A DNA stretch of 64,000 bases. It comes from Chitinophaga filiformis. GTDB lineage: Bacteria; Bacteroidota; Bacteroidia; Chitinophagales; Chitinophagaceae. Positions 26,470-35,752 of the stretch are shown here, piece after piece. Where the stretch lies: NCBI RefSeq assembly GCF_021646545.1, contig NZ_JAKIRP010000011.1, positions 234,633 through 298,632 of the forward strand, read 5' to 3'. The notes under the pieces were generated by a model. It saw only the letters and a list, made by a program, of their open reading frames with translations, did not search any database and was not told the DNA's origin. Within the stretch, counting starts at the first letter, position 1. Each line of letters starts with the position of its first letter. Both the position numbers and the translations under genes were made by a program.

Positions 26470-27702
26470 ATGAACCAGGATAATACCATTGCACAACTCA
26501 GCAGACCATCAACCGCTGCCAAAAGTCGCCGCGTAGAGTCTATTGACCTACTTAGAGGCACTATTATGATCATTATGGCGCTTGACCATGTTCGCGACTA
26601 TTTTCACGCGTATTCATATCTCAACGATCCGACGGACCTGCAACATACCAGCGTACCCATTTTTCTGACGCGATGGATCACGCATTTCTGTGCGCCCATT
26701 TTCATGCTCCTGGCCGGCGTGTCCGCCTGTCTTTATGGAGCAAAGAATGGCCGTAAGGCGCTTTCCGGTTTCCTCTTCACAAGGGGCCTCTGGCTGGTGA
26801 TGGTAGAGTTAGTCCTTATTACGTTGTTCTGGACCTTCAATCCTCATTACCCCGCATTTATCCTCCAGGTGATCTGGGCATTCGGCATCAGTATGATGGT
26901 GCTCGCACTGTTGATCCATTTACCCAGAACGGTGCTGCTCGGCCTTGGAATTATTTTCGTAGCAGGACACAACGCACTCGATAATGTGCATGTTGAGGGC
27001 AACGGAGCGCCTGCAGTGATATGGTCGGTATTGCACCAGCCCAATTTTGCAGGATTCACATTTGGCCCCTTCCGTTTCATCCTGGGATATCCTGTTATTC
27101 CTTACATAGGTATCATCAGCTTAGGCTATTGCCTGGGTAGCCTGTACTCAAAGGAAACAGCTCCGGAAACCCGCAAAAAATTCCTGCGTAATATCGGCCT
27201 TGGCGCTATCGCTCTTTTTATTATCCTGCGCGGGATAAATGTATATGGTGATGCCGCACACTGGTCTGTGCAAAAAAACTTTGTGTTCACCGTGCTTTCA
27301 TTTATCAACGTATCGAAGTATCCGCCTTCTTTACTGTACATCCTGATGACGCTGGGACCTGCTTTGCTGTTCCTGGCATATGCAGAGCAGCCATTGAACA
27401 AGCTTACTTCCAAAGTGACCATCTTCGGCCGGGTGCCTATGTTCTTTTACCTGTTGCATATCCCATTGATACATGGCCTGGGTATTGTTGCAGCCGAATT
27501 ATCCGGACATTCCGCCGGAAGCATGGTCAACCTTACTACATGGGTAACTGCTAATCCGCAATTACAGGGATATGGATTTTCGCTGCCTGTTGTATACCTG
27601 GTATGGATAGCGGTGATGCTGATGCTTTACCCGTTAAGCCTTTGGTTCAGTAAGTATAAACAGGCGAATCAGGGAGAGAAAAAGTGGTTGAGTTATTTTT
27701 AA
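26470..27702 (+). CDS. Multi-TM protein of the DUF1624/heparan-acetyltransferase-like family
   Basis: 410 residues from MNQDNTIAQ (an earlier Met at 26446 adds eight residues). The N-terminal signature RVESIDLLRGTIMIIMALDHVRDYFH and the 9-10 hydrophobic segments, with FGRVPMFFYLLHIPLIHGLG near the C terminus, match the DUF1624/HGSNAT-like membrane family. Members are thought to move acyl groups across membranes, but this one has no assigned substrate. It ends 3 bp before a strong terminator. Confidence 0.85.
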   Translation: MNQDNTIAQLSRPSTAAKSRRVESIDLLRGTIMIIMALDHVRDYFHAYSYLNDPTDLQHTSVPIFLTRWITHFCAPIFMLLAGVSACLYGAKNGRKALSGFLFTRGLWLVMVELVLITLFWTFNPHYPAFILQVIWAFGISMMVLALLIHLPRTVLLGLGIIFVAGHNALDNVHVEGNGAPAVIWSVLHQPNFAGFTFGPFRFILGYPVIPYIGIISLGYCLGSLYSKETAPETRKKFLRNIGLGAIALFIILRGINVYGDAAHWSVQKNFVFTVLSFINVSKYPPSLLYILMTLGPALLFLAYAEQPLNKLTSKVTIFGRVPMFFYLLHIPLIHGLGIVAAELSGHSAGSMVNLTTWVTANPQLQGYGFSLPVVYLVWIAVMLMLYPLSLWFSKYKQANQGEKKWLSYF

Positions 27703-27704
27703 GC

Positions 27705-27753
27705 TATATATCAGGGATGAGACTGTTGACTGACAGTCTCATCCTGATATATA
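27705..27753 (+). terminator. Strong stem-loop terminator
   Basis: A 21-bp stem with one bulged G (arm 27705-27726 against 27733-27753, loop about TGACTG) begins 3 bp after the acyltransferase-like gene. Confidence 0.75.
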
Positions 27754-27819
27754 AATGGTTTCTGGCCGATTTAGTTAGCACTGGCACGATTATGTGGTGT
27801 TCTTTTGAAACACTTGCTT

Positions 27820-28089
27820 ATGACAGAAAAACTATCCATCAACGGCCAGGACATATGGGTGGTAGTAGAGGCCCTGGAAACGCAACATGGGAACACCAAT
27901 GTTATTCCCACGGAATATTTCATTGCATACTACAACCTACAGGAACCACCAATTGAAGCAAGTTCGCATGAACCAGGTAAAATGCCAGGCGAACTGTTCA
28001 AGGCGGAAGATGATAGTCCTAAACGTTTTCTATCACCGGTGGAAGCAATAGAGTATGCCGCAGAAAAACTGCCCGCATTGCTTCATTAA
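27820..28089 (+). CDS. Small hypothetical protein
   Basis: 89 residues from MTEKLSINGQDIWVVVEAL (a Met five codons earlier is also open). Acidic and soluble, with no signal peptide or TM segment. The N-terminal half (IWVVVEALETQHGNTNVIPTEYFIAYYNL) and the end (SPVEAIEYAAEKLPALL) look globular. Not recognised; the neighbours give no clue. Confidence 0.55.
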   Translation: MTEKLSINGQDIWVVVEALETQHGNTNVIPTEYFIAYYNLQEPPIEASSHEPGKMPGELFKAEDDSPKRFLSPVEAIEYAAEKLPALLH

Positions 28090-28158
28090 CAGCTGTCAAG
28101 CGGGCCTCCGGTCATTTGCCAACGACCGCTTCTACAGATTCTATATTGCAGCTCAGGC

Positions 28159-29808
28159 CTAAGAAATTTTCAGGCATAAAGCGTCATGATTGGGCAGGTT
28201 GTCGGGCAGCTGAACAATAAGCCCTTCGCTCGTTCTTTCGACAGCCACCGGCCCATGGCCCAATAATGCGACGTGGGCTATTTCCGAAGGATGATAGCTA
28301 CTACCGGCCGCCAGGGATTTCACACGGATTTTCCCGTCTGCAGGCGCCCCGAGGGCTATTGCATATAAGTCACCTCCTTTGGTGGTAAAGCGAATGTCTT
28401 CCGGTCCGAAGGGTTTTCCTTTCCCTTCATTAAATCCGGGACCGCTAAGTGGTGCACCAGACCCGATAGCAGGACCCTCACCGTATATTTTCCAGGGACG
28501 GGTGCCGAATATGGCTTCACTGTTCTGTTGCATCCAGGAAGCAATACCTTCCACCACCGCCAGCTCCTCGGCGTCAATGGAACCATCGCCACGAAGAGGC
28601 ACGCTCAGTAAAAGGTTGCCGTTCTTGCTCACTACATCTGCGAGAGTGTGAATGACCGTTCTGGCAGACTTATATTTTTTCTCATCATAGACCCTGCGAT
28701 CATAATGCCAGCTGCCAATACAGGTATCTGTTTGCCATACAAAAGGCTCAATACGGTTGCTTTGTCCGCGTTCAATGTCCCATACCATGCACTTGCGCTG
28801 CTCTTCATCTAGGATCTTTCCGTTGAGTACCGCCTGCAGCTTGCCATGCTTTTTGATACTGTTATTGTAGAGATGAGCTGCTATCCTTAGTCCGGCATCA
28901 CTTACCGGCCATAGTGGCAATACGGTATCATCAAAATACACAAGGTCAGGATCATAACGATTGATCAGGTCGACCGTACGATTGAAAAATTTCTCACAAT
29001 AGTCCCTGGTCGGCACACTTGCGCCTGCACCCCAGCTCCATTGCTTATGTATAGTGTTACTATCTTTTGCATTTTCGCTCAGGGGATGGTTTTGCGCATA
29101 GAGTTCCTGCGGGTCGTATCCATTCCACCATTTATTTTTTCCATCGGCTTTGGTGACCTTCCCGTCATAAGGAATGCCGGCCAATGGTCCCTTTTTGTCT
29201 GCCAGCTGAGCGGGTTCATACCAGGTCCATGCGTGTGCGGCGTGTACACTTACGCCGAAATGCATTCCTTGTTTCCTGGCAGCTTTCGCCCAGCCATCCA
29301 TCAGGTCCTTTTTGGGTCCCATATTCAGGGAATTCCAGCGGTGGTATTTGCTGTTATAATTGTCGAAATTGTCATGGTGATTAGCAAGGGCAACAAAATA
29401 TTGAGCGCCTGCCTTTTTATATAGCGACAGCAACTGATCAGGGTTCCAATTCTCAGCCTTCCACTCGTTTATGACATCCTTAAACCCAAATTTGGAAGGA
29501 TGTCCATATTTCTGCACGTGGTAATTGTAATGATCACTTCCTTCTTCGTACATACCCCGGGCGTACCAGTCGCCATGTTCCGGCTGACATTGAGGCCCCC
29601 AGTGTGCCCAGATGCCGAATTTGGCATCCTGGTACCAGGCAGGTACCTGGTATTGTTTTAATGATTCCCATGAAGGTTGAAAAGGCCCTTTCTGAATGCG
29701 CTCCCCCAGGGGCAGATTTTCAAAAAGAGAAGCGGCATGACCATAGCGGGTAGCCAATAATGCAGGGACTATTCCAGCCATTCTGCCGATTGCAGTACGT
29801 CGTTTCAT
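28159..29808 (-). CDS. GH29 alpha-L-fucosidase, exported
   Basis: 549 residues from MKRRTAIGRMAGIVPALLATRYGHA; a Met 48 bp upstream is open but the twin-arginine-like KRRTAIG start makes 29808 more likely. The GH29 barrel is seen in WYQDAKFGIWAHWGPQCQPEHGD, ANHHDNFDNYNSKYHRWNS and the nucleophile region DLVYFDDTVLP (Asp293/294). The family removes alpha-L-fucose from glycans. Divergent from an AraC gene with a shared palindromic site between them, so it is likely induced by a fucosylated substrate. Confidence 0.92.
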   Translation of the reverse strand: MKRRTAIGRMAGIVPALLATRYGHAASLFENLPLGERIQKGPFQPSWESLKQYQVPAWYQDAKFGIWAHWGPQCQPEHGDWYARGMYEEGSDHYNYHVQKYGHPSKFGFKDVINEWKAENWNPDQLLSLYKKAGAQYFVALANHHDNFDNYNSKYHRWNSLNMGPKKDLMDGWAKAARKQGMHFGVSVHAAHAWTWYEPAQLADKKGPLAGIPYDGKVTKADGKNKWWNGYDPQELYAQNHPLSENAKDSNTIHKQWSWGAGASVPTRDYCEKFFNRTVDLINRYDPDLVYFDDTVLPLWPVSDAGLRIAAHLYNNSIKKHGKLQAVLNGKILDEEQRKCMVWDIERGQSNRIEPFVWQTDTCIGSWHYDRRVYDEKKYKSARTVIHTLADVVSKNGNLLLSVPLRGDGSIDAEELAVVEGIASWMQQNSEAIFGTRPWKIYGEGPAIGSGAPLSGPGFNEGKGKPFGPEDIRFTTKGGDLYAIALGAPADGKIRVKSLAAGSSYHPSEIAHVALLGHGPVAVERTSEGLIVQLPDNLPNHDALCLKIS

Positions 29809-29866
29809 CTCGTGGTTTTTATGAAGGAAATAAAGATACTCATTACCCCCTGCCATGCCTTACGAT

Positions 29867-29897
29867 ATATCGATAAAAAGTTGCACTTTATCGATAT
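29867..29897. promoter_or_regulatory. 11-bp inverted repeat between the fucosidase and AraC genes
   Basis: ATATCGATAAA (29867-29877) and TTTATCGATAT (29887-29897) are perfect inverse copies separated by 9 bp. The site overlaps the -33 area of the AraC promoter and is about 60 bp upstream of the fucosidase start, so one bound protein could affect both genes. Confidence 0.5.
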
Positions 29898-29913
29898 TTA
29901 AACAATACATTTG
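29881..29913 (+). promoter_or_regulatory. Promoter of the AraC gene (TTGC, TACATTTG)
   Basis: TACATTTG at 29906-29913 fits TAnnTTTG; a partial -33 (TTGC at 29881) lies 21 bp upstream. The start codon follows at 29932. Confidence 0.5.
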
Positions 29914-29931
29914 TCACAACTACCCTTGTAA

Positions 29932-30816
29932 ATGAACAGAGAACAGAAACATCCGGATTTCATTTTACTGAATGTCGGGCATGCTGTGCATAATGCTGAC
30001 TGGAACTGGAAAAATGTATGTAGTCCTTTTACCCGGATACACCTGGTGGAAAACGGGGCGGCCAGGATAATCAGGGAGGGCAAAACCTACGAGCTGAAAA
30101 AAGATCACTTATATCTCACGCCTTCCTATGTTAACCATGGGTACGAATGTGAAGGTCATCTATCATTGTACTATCTCCACATCTATGAAGAAACTGACAA
30201 TCAGCCCAGTATTTTTGACCTGGTTGATTTCCCTGTGGAGATAGCAGCAGATCCGCTAACGGTTCAGCTGATCAAACGTCTTGCGGGCATTAATCCTGAC
30301 CGGGGGCTGAAATACTATGACCCTGTCTCCTACGACAATTCTTCTACGCTTATTAAAAATATCGCCCTTCAAAAGACCACACCTATGGCCTTTGAAATGG
30401 AAGCAGCCGGTATCATCAAGCAGGTCTTTTCCCGCTTTCTGGTCCACGCATCTGATAGAGACCTGGATATCGACGAGCGGATACTGAAGGCGCTGCAGTA
30501 TATCCATAGGAACATAGACAAACCTGTTACTGTAGAGGAACTTACGGCGAACAGCTTCCTTTCGAAAGATCATTTTATCCGCCTGTTTAAAAAAAGCATG
30601 GGATGCACACCGGGACGATATATCAGTCAGAAGAAAATAGAGAAGGCGCAACGGGTAATGCTGTTAAAAAAAGATGTGTCCATCAAGGAGCTGGCATATA
30701 ACTTAGGGTTTGAAAATATTTCTTACTTCAACCGCTTCTTTAAAAAGATGACAGGCGAGAATCCGGGGAGCTACAGGAAGAAACTGCGCATGCTGGGAGA
30801 AAGTGCGGAAGGGTGA
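29932..30816 (+). CDS. AraC-family regulator, divergent from the fucosidase
   Basis: 294 residues. An N-terminal AraC-binding cupin domain (FTRIHLVENGAARIIREGKTYELKKDHLYLTPSYVNHGYEC) is followed by two helix-turn-helix motifs (VEELTANSFLSKDHFIRLFKKSMGCTPGRYI and IKELAYNLGFENISYFNRFFKKMTGENPGSYRKK). Activation of the GH29 gene in response to a sugar is the likely role, from the shared intergenic region. Confidence 0.9.
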   Translation: MNREQKHPDFILLNVGHAVHNADWNWKNVCSPFTRIHLVENGAARIIREGKTYELKKDHLYLTPSYVNHGYECEGHLSLYYLHIYEETDNQPSIFDLVDFPVEIAADPLTVQLIKRLAGINPDRGLKYYDPVSYDNSSTLIKNIALQKTTPMAFEMEAAGIIKQVFSRFLVHASDRDLDIDERILKALQYIHRNIDKPVTVEELTANSFLSKDHFIRLFKKSMGCTPGRYISQKKIEKAQRVMLLKKDVSIKELAYNLGFENISYFNRFFKKMTGENPGSYRKKLRMLGESAEG

Positions 30817-30894
30817 TAATTTAGTGCTGTACTGATAATTCGGCCATTTCCCGGGATCTTAGAGGGAACAAGGCATCTATTCCGGCAGAAGTGA

Positions 30895-30902
30895 TAACTT
30901 TG
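30895..30902 (+). promoter_or_regulatory. -7 element TAACTTTG before the pseudouridine synthase
   Basis: TAACTTTG fits TAnnTTTG and lies 19 bp before the likely TTG start at 30922. No clear -33 TTTG was found. Confidence 0.4.
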
Positions 30903-30921
30903 CGCCCTAAATAAAGCCAAC

Positions 30922-32610
30922 TTGGGAGACAATAGTGGAAGTAAGGTGTCTTATTTTTTGGAGGAATCGATAAAGCAGATAACATTACCTGAACGGTTTA
31001 CCTTTCCATTCTATTACGAGCCACATCCTTTAACAAGAATAGCAGCCGCTGAGCTGCAACATTACCTGGAAACTCAAACTGACCTTGAGCACAACTTTGG
31101 ACTGGATGCCAGCCAGGACGGAATGGCCATTGGCAAGATGTTCGGTGTGTTGGTAGTACGTTGTCCCGAAGGAAAGCTGGGCTATCTGTCGGCTTTCTCA
31201 GGTAAACTGGCAGGCTCAAATGACCATCCGAAATTTGTACCGCCTGTCTTCGACATGCTGGAGGAGAATAGCTTTTTTCTCAAAGAGGTGGGCATCATCA
31301 ACAGCATTAATGCGCAAATCAAGGAACTATCTTCGGATGAAAGCTATCAGCGCTTAAGTCAGGACATTGAACAGCGTTCAGCCGAATCACTGCAGGAAAT
31401 TGCAGCGTTGAAGAAACAATTGAAGAGCAATAAAGACAGCCGGAAGCAACTTCGTGAAGAACTGAGGAGCAATCTGGATGAACAGGCGTATGCTGTTGCG
31501 GAAGCGCAACTTGTTAAACAGAGCTTGTATGATAAGCATCAGCTTAAAGCGCTTACCGGCAAGTGGGAACAGCTGCTGGATGAAATGCGGACAAGATTGG
31601 CGCAATTTGAGGCTGATATCGAAGCCTTAAAAAACGAACGTAAGGAAAAGTCAGCTGCTTTGCAGCAACAGCTTTTTGATCAATATGTCTTTTTGAACAA
31701 AGACGGTAAAAGCAAGAGTTTACACGAAATTTTCAGCCTCACTCCTTTTGGTAAACCACCCTCCGCCGCAGGCGAATGTGCTATACCCAAACTCTTGCAA
31801 TTTGCATTTGGGAATGGATATGAACCTATTGCCATGGGGGAATTCTGGTGGGGCGCTGCACCAAAATCTGAGATCAGACAACACAAGCAGTTTTATCCGG
31901 CGTGTACAGGTAAGTGCAAGCCTATTCTGGAACATATGCTGGAAGGAATGGCGGTAGATGAGAACCCGCTTTTATACGCCCCCAAAGAGAACAGCAGACT
32001 TGAAATCATTTATGAAGACGAGAGTTTTGTTGTAGTTAATAAGCCCTCCGGATTACGCTCTGTTCCGGGGGTGAATGTCCAGGATTCAGTCTATACCAGG
32101 TTAAAAGACCGACTGGGAGATACCGAGCCACTTATTATTCACCGGCTGGATATGGATACTTCGGGCTTGCTCGTGGTGGCTAAAACGCAGGAGGCACACA
32201 AGCATATTCAGCGACAATTTTTGAAACGTACCGTCAGCAAACGTTATACAGCGCTCCTATCTAAGGTGATTGAACAGTCTGAAGGCGAGATCGATCTTCC
32301 GCTAAGCGCTGATGTATTTAACCGGCCAAGACAGCTGGTGTGTTTTACAACGGGGAAGAAAAGCGTTACCAGGTGGAAAGTAGTTAAACGCTATGATTCA
32401 ATGACCCGGGTTGATTTCTGGCCGCTTACGGGGAGAACGCATCAGTTGCGCATGCATTCGGCTCATGAACTTGGCTTGAATGCACCTATTGTAGGAGATG
32501 ATCTGTATGGCACGGCGTCTGAAAGAATGTACCTTCATGCCGCTGATATTGAATTTATACATCCGATGAAGAAGGAAAAGGTTAGATTTGAGGCGGAGGT
32601 AGGGTTTTAG
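30922..32610 (+). CDS. RluA-family pseudouridine synthase with long N-terminal coiled-coil region
   Basis: 562 residues if TTG at 30922 is used; a GTG at 30946 is possible, and no ATG precedes the conserved opening LPERFTFPFYYEPHPLTRIAAAELQ. Residues about 140-260 are a charged coiled coil. The C-terminal catalytic domain begins near 360, with the active-site Asp410 in HRLDMDTSGLLVVAKT, RRY-like SKRYTALL and GRTHQLRMHSAHEL. The family isomerises uridine in rRNA or tRNA; the target base cannot be assigned. Many Bacteroidota encode the same long form. Confidence 0.88.
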   Translation: MGDNSGSKVSYFLEESIKQITLPERFTFPFYYEPHPLTRIAAAELQHYLETQTDLEHNFGLDASQDGMAIGKMFGVLVVRCPEGKLGYLSAFSGKLAGSNDHPKFVPPVFDMLEENSFFLKEVGIINSINAQIKELSSDESYQRLSQDIEQRSAESLQEIAALKKQLKSNKDSRKQLREELRSNLDEQAYAVAEAQLVKQSLYDKHQLKALTGKWEQLLDEMRTRLAQFEADIEALKNERKEKSAALQQQLFDQYVFLNKDGKSKSLHEIFSLTPFGKPPSAAGECAIPKLLQFAFGNGYEPIAMGEFWWGAAPKSEIRQHKQFYPACTGKCKPILEHMLEGMAVDENPLLYAPKENSRLEIIYEDESFVVVNKPSGLRSVPGVNVQDSVYTRLKDRLGDTEPLIIHRLDMDTSGLLVVAKTQEAHKHIQRQFLKRTVSKRYTALLSKVIEQSEGEIDLPLSADVFNRPRQLVCFTTGKKSVTRWKVVKRYDSMTRVDFWPLTGRTHQLRMHSAHELGLNAPIVGDDLYGTASERMYLHAADIEFIHPMKKEKVRFEAEVGF

Positions 32611-32620
32611 ATACGCTATT

Positions 32621-33000
32621 TCAAACTGAATCAGCAGTGGTTTCTGATGAAATTACCTCGACACTTTCTGCAATGCGCATGCCAATAGCGCCGCCATAAT
32701 TCTGTAGCACCAGCACAAATTAAGAGACAATATTTTAATGAATTGATCAATATGAGCTGTCAAATTGTCGAACGTATAATTAAAACTATAGGCCGCTGGC
32801 TGGCTGCTATGACCGAACCCAATATAATCAGGCGCAATTACATGATAGTTGCTGCTTAGCGCTTCCAATAGCGGTTGCCACATAAGGGAAGAGGATGGAA
32901 AGCCATGCAGAAAAAGTATTGCCGGCTTATCATTGCTACCACCTTCCCTAAAAAAAATGTGATATTTGCCAATATTAACGGTACCCCGCTTCCTTTGGGG
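32621..33000 (-). pseudogene. Decayed alpha/beta hydrolase (frameshifted and truncated)
   Basis: The minus-strand frame reads TVNIGKYHIFF...KPAILFLHGFPSSSLMWQPLLEALSSNYHVIAPDYIGFGHSSQP, the N-terminal half of a haloalkane dehalogenase-like hydrolase. Near 32715 the frame shifts; the continuing sense is found in the neighbouring frame (VLQNYGGAIGMRIAESVEVIS) and ends at a stop at 32621. A stop directly precedes the region at 33001 and no start codon fits. The catalytic C-terminal half is gone. Confidence 0.75.
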
Positions 33001-33094
33001 CTAAGTTTGTGAATGAAGAAAGAAGGCCACATGCTTAAATCTATTTCAATATGCGCCCGTTACCCGGGTGGAAAATTTAAAAAGAGCATACTTT

Positions 33095-33916
33095 ATGAGT
33101 AATACTTCGAACACCATTCCTTCCTTCGACTCATCGCGGCAAAGCGCTGTACGTTATGATGAATTTCTTGGCCCTATGTTCTTTGAGCCTTATGCCATAG
33201 AAGTGGCAGCACGCATTGACCCTTCCTCAGTTTCTCTTGCCCTGGAAATTGCCGCAGGAACGGGCCGTGTTACGCGCCATCTACGGGAACGACTTTCAGT
33301 TGCGGCCAGGCTGATTGCTTCAGATATCAGCGAAGATATGCTGGCTGTGGCTAAAGAGCAATTAAGCGATCTGGAAATTGACTGGCAAAATATAGATGCA
33401 CAACAACTCCCTTTTAGCGACAATAGTATTGATCTCGTGGTGTGCTGCTTTGGGTACATGTTTGTTCCTGATAAGCCCAAAGCCCTTTCTGAGGCCTATC
33501 GTGTTTTAAAGCCCGGAGGCATGCTTTTATTTACCACCTGGGATAAGTTGGAAAATAATGGTGCATCTTATATTTCCCGATCAGTAGCAAAAAGATATTA
33601 TGAAGGTGAATTGCCTGACTCATATAATCAGGCGACTTCGATGCATGATGAATCCAGCATAAGCGCATTACTGGAAGTTGCAGGCTTTTCCAAAACATCA
33701 ATTGAAAAGGTACAAAAACATTCAGTTTGTGGCACTGCAAAGGAGGCGGCAGGCGGTCTTGTAGCGACGGGGTCCATTTTTGAAGAAATAAAAAAGCGTC
33801 ATCCCACGTCAATGGACAAGATAATAATTACTGTGGAAAAGGAACTGTCTGAAAAATTTGGAGTAGCTCCTATGATCGCTCCGATAAGTGCAGTAATGTG
33901 CCAGGCGTGGAAGTAA
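33095..33916 (+). CDS. Class I SAM-dependent methyltransferase
   Basis: 273 residues from MSNTSNTIPS; a GTG at 33068 is possible but adds nine unremarkable residues. The SAM-binding motif LALEIAAGTGRVTRHL, the acidic LIASDISEDML and the post-motif DLVVCCFGYMFVPDKPKALSEAYRVLKPGGMLLFTTWD are typical of the Methyltransf_11/UbiE group. Substrate unknown; the gene is not in an obvious operon. Confidence 0.88.
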   Translation: MSNTSNTIPSFDSSRQSAVRYDEFLGPMFFEPYAIEVAARIDPSSVSLALEIAAGTGRVTRHLRERLSVAARLIASDISEDMLAVAKEQLSDLEIDWQNIDAQQLPFSDNSIDLVVCCFGYMFVPDKPKALSEAYRVLKPGGMLLFTTWDKLENNGASYISRSVAKRYYEGELPDSYNQATSMHDESSISALLEVAGFSKTSIEKVQKHSVCGTAKEAAGGLVATGSIFEEIKKRHPTSMDKIIITVEKELSEKFGVAPMIAPISAVMCQAWK

Positions 33917-34076
33917 AAAGATGCAATAGTAATAGTAACAGTAGCACTCACAATGCACTGGTTGACCTCCCTGGCAATCCGATTAACGAGGCGAAGCGCC
34001 TTGTTTGTTCCCACTGCGATATACGCCATAGCCGATGGCGCTGATTTCGTTGCCCTACTACATAATGCTGACCGGT

Positions 34077-34107
34077 TTTGAAACTTGTGTAAATGAACCT
34101 AATTTTG
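34077..34107 (+). promoter_or_regulatory. Full Bacteroidota promoter TTTG-N19-TAATTTTG
   Basis: TTTG at 34077-34080 and TAATTTTG at 34100-34107 are separated by 19 bp, a complete match to the Bacteroidota sigma factor consensus. The start codon of the membrane protein follows at 34126. Confidence 0.7.
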
Positions 34108-34125
34108 GGGTACCCAATACCTAAC

Positions 34126-34536
34126 ATGAAAAAATTTGCAGCCCTTCAAACCAAATACCTTGCGCAAGGCGTCAGGGAAGACAATATCGAATACGCCATC
34201 AGTGCAGTAAAAGATGGTAGCAAACGGGAACATATTCTCGAAAATCTTGTCGCCGACTATCGGGGCATGAACACCATTGAAGCCAACCGGATGCTGAATG
34301 AAATGTTTGCCGCCAACGGGGGCGAATTCAAAAAAGAAAATCGCGACGGTTACCTGTATGGCATAGCGCTGTTGCTGATAGGTCTTGTACCGGCTTTTTA
34401 CATTTTCTGCTTATATACTTATCGCGGTGTACTAGACTACTCGTGGGAGGTATGGGCACTCGCCGTTTCCTGTTTCCTGGGTGGCATAAGCTGTATCGCT
34501 ATGGCGATACTGGGCAAATACCGTGATTCCGACTAA
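34126..34536 (+). CDS. Small membrane protein, unknown
   Basis: 136 residues from MKKFAALQTKYLAQGVRED; the Met at 34093 lies upstream of the promoter -7 element, so it cannot be the start. The N-terminal half is soluble and helical; the C-terminal half has two TM segments (YGIALLLIGLVPAFYIFCLYT and WALAVSCFLGGISCIAMAIL). Family not recognised. Confidence 0.7.
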   Translation: MKKFAALQTKYLAQGVREDNIEYAISAVKDGSKREHILENLVADYRGMNTIEANRMLNEMFAANGGEFKKENRDGYLYGIALLLIGLVPAFYIFCLYTYRGVLDYSWEVWALAVSCFLGGISCIAMAILGKYRDSD

Positions 34537-34573
34537 ACGGGGTAGTATACATTCGTAAAAGTGAAGACGTTTT

Positions 34574-35113
34574 TTATGTAAGCAGCAATTCCTTGACCGT
34601 ATACCTCCCCGGCAAATTTTCCGCTTCCACAATGACTTTACCGCCTGCAGGCAGCGCTGTTGCTTTATAATGCCAATCAACGCCGTTCCAGCCTAAAACT
34701 GCCCGCCCGCTCTCCGTAACAACACCGTCAGCGTCTACTACCTTTACCTCTACTTCTGCTACGCGGAATTCATTTTTCGCAGTCACTACCACCTCATCCT
34801 TTTCTAATCTGATACTTTGGATCTCAGGACTGCGGTAAGCATCCTTGACTGCCATATTATAGGCATTTTGTCCTGGCCCTGCCAGCGACGCATAGTAGGC
34901 TTTCACCTCCGGATCGGCCATCATTCGCTGCGCTCGTGCCGAAGCAATGGTCATCCTCTCCCTTGCTTCTAACTGCTTTTGGGTAGGCTTTTTCCTTGAA
35001 GGGCCGCGTTTCGTCGCCATAATGATCTGCCCGTTCCGTTCGTAGATCGTGAGTTGTTTGCCGAGGGTACCCCGTACAAATTGCAGGAGGATATTGTCTT
35101 TAACAATGGCCAT
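34574..35113 (-). CDS. Hypothetical protein, 179 residues
   Basis: The N terminus (MAIVKDNILLQFVRGTLGKQLTIYERNGQIIMATKRGPSRKKPTQKQLEARERMTIASARAQ) is basic with a beta strand pattern, and the C-terminal part (EVVVTAKNEFRVAEVEVKVVDADGVVTESGRAVL...GGKVIVEAENLPGRYTVKELLL) looks like a small Ig-like beta domain. No signal peptide. Similar proteins are known as hypothetical in Bacteroidota; function not recognised. Confidence 0.65.
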   Translation of the reverse strand: MAIVKDNILLQFVRGTLGKQLTIYERNGQIIMATKRGPSRKKPTQKQLEARERMTIASARAQRMMADPEVKAYYASLAGPGQNAYNMAVKDAYRSPEIQSIRLEKDEVVVTAKNEFRVAEVEVKVVDADGVVTESGRAVLGWNGVDWHYKATALPAGGKVIVEAENLPGRYTVKELLLT

Positions 35114-35507
35114 AAAAAGGTTTTTTGAGGTTATTAATTACAAGGTTACTGTTTCGCTTCTCTAAGGTACCGATAAACTATCATAATTGGTGCTGAAATA
35201 GTAATTAAAGGTCACTTCAATATCGAATAGATATATAGATACCCTCTTGATATCCTTTTATTACCCTTTTGGAGACCTTTCAGTAAGCATATCGCGAACC
35301 GATAGCGTACTTCCCGAGCCGGAGGGATTAACTAACCTGGGTGGTCTTATCATTTGATGTGTGTGGGATTGCCAGATTGCCAGAACCATTCGGTTCAGGA
35401 TTGCGATGCGAGGGGTGTTTTACGACTGTGGGACATATAAATGAGGTATTTGTCACGTTTTTTGGTGGATGGAGCAATATTTGATGTAGAGAACAAAAAC
35501 GTAGCAT
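35114..35507. other. Intergenic, nothing recognised
   Basis: A mixed A+T-rich stretch between the hypothetical gene and the YdaT-like gene. No coding frame, hairpin or promoter stands out. Confidence 0.4.
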
Positions 35508-35735
35508 ATGCCATGGTACAACGGTGATTACCCGCCATCATATAAAAACCAGCCGGTGAAGGTGCGCAACAAAGCTGTGGAGATAGCCAATGCACTTCTG
35601 GCAGAGGGCATGCCGGAAGGTGTTGCAATTGCTGCAGGACTTAAACGCGCCCGTGAAGCCTTCACTCCTAAAAGCCGCAACCAGGCGCCGAAAAACACTT
35701 CTTCTAAAGAAAGTACCAGCGGGAAGAAACGGTGA
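35508..35735 (+). CDS. Small YdaT/DUF2188-like protein
   Basis: 75 residues beginning MPWYNGDYPPSYKNQPVKVRNKAVEIANALLAEGMPEGVAIAAGLKRARE. This opening is the hallmark of a widespread short family; the tail (PKSRNQAPKNTSSKESTSGKKR) is basic and disordered. Function is not established. It ends 17 bp before the end of the convergent ilvD. Confidence 0.75.
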   Translation: MPWYNGDYPPSYKNQPVKVRNKAVEIANALLAEGMPEGVAIAAGLKRAREAFTPKSRNQAPKNTSSKESTSGKKR

Positions 35736-35752
35736 AAACGCAACATATAAAT

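Noticed and set aside
32653..32883. 76-codon alpha/beta hydrolase-like gene
   Set aside because: It is only the middle of a longer decayed hydrolase; homology continues upstream without a start and downstream in a shifted frame, so it is given as pseudogene.
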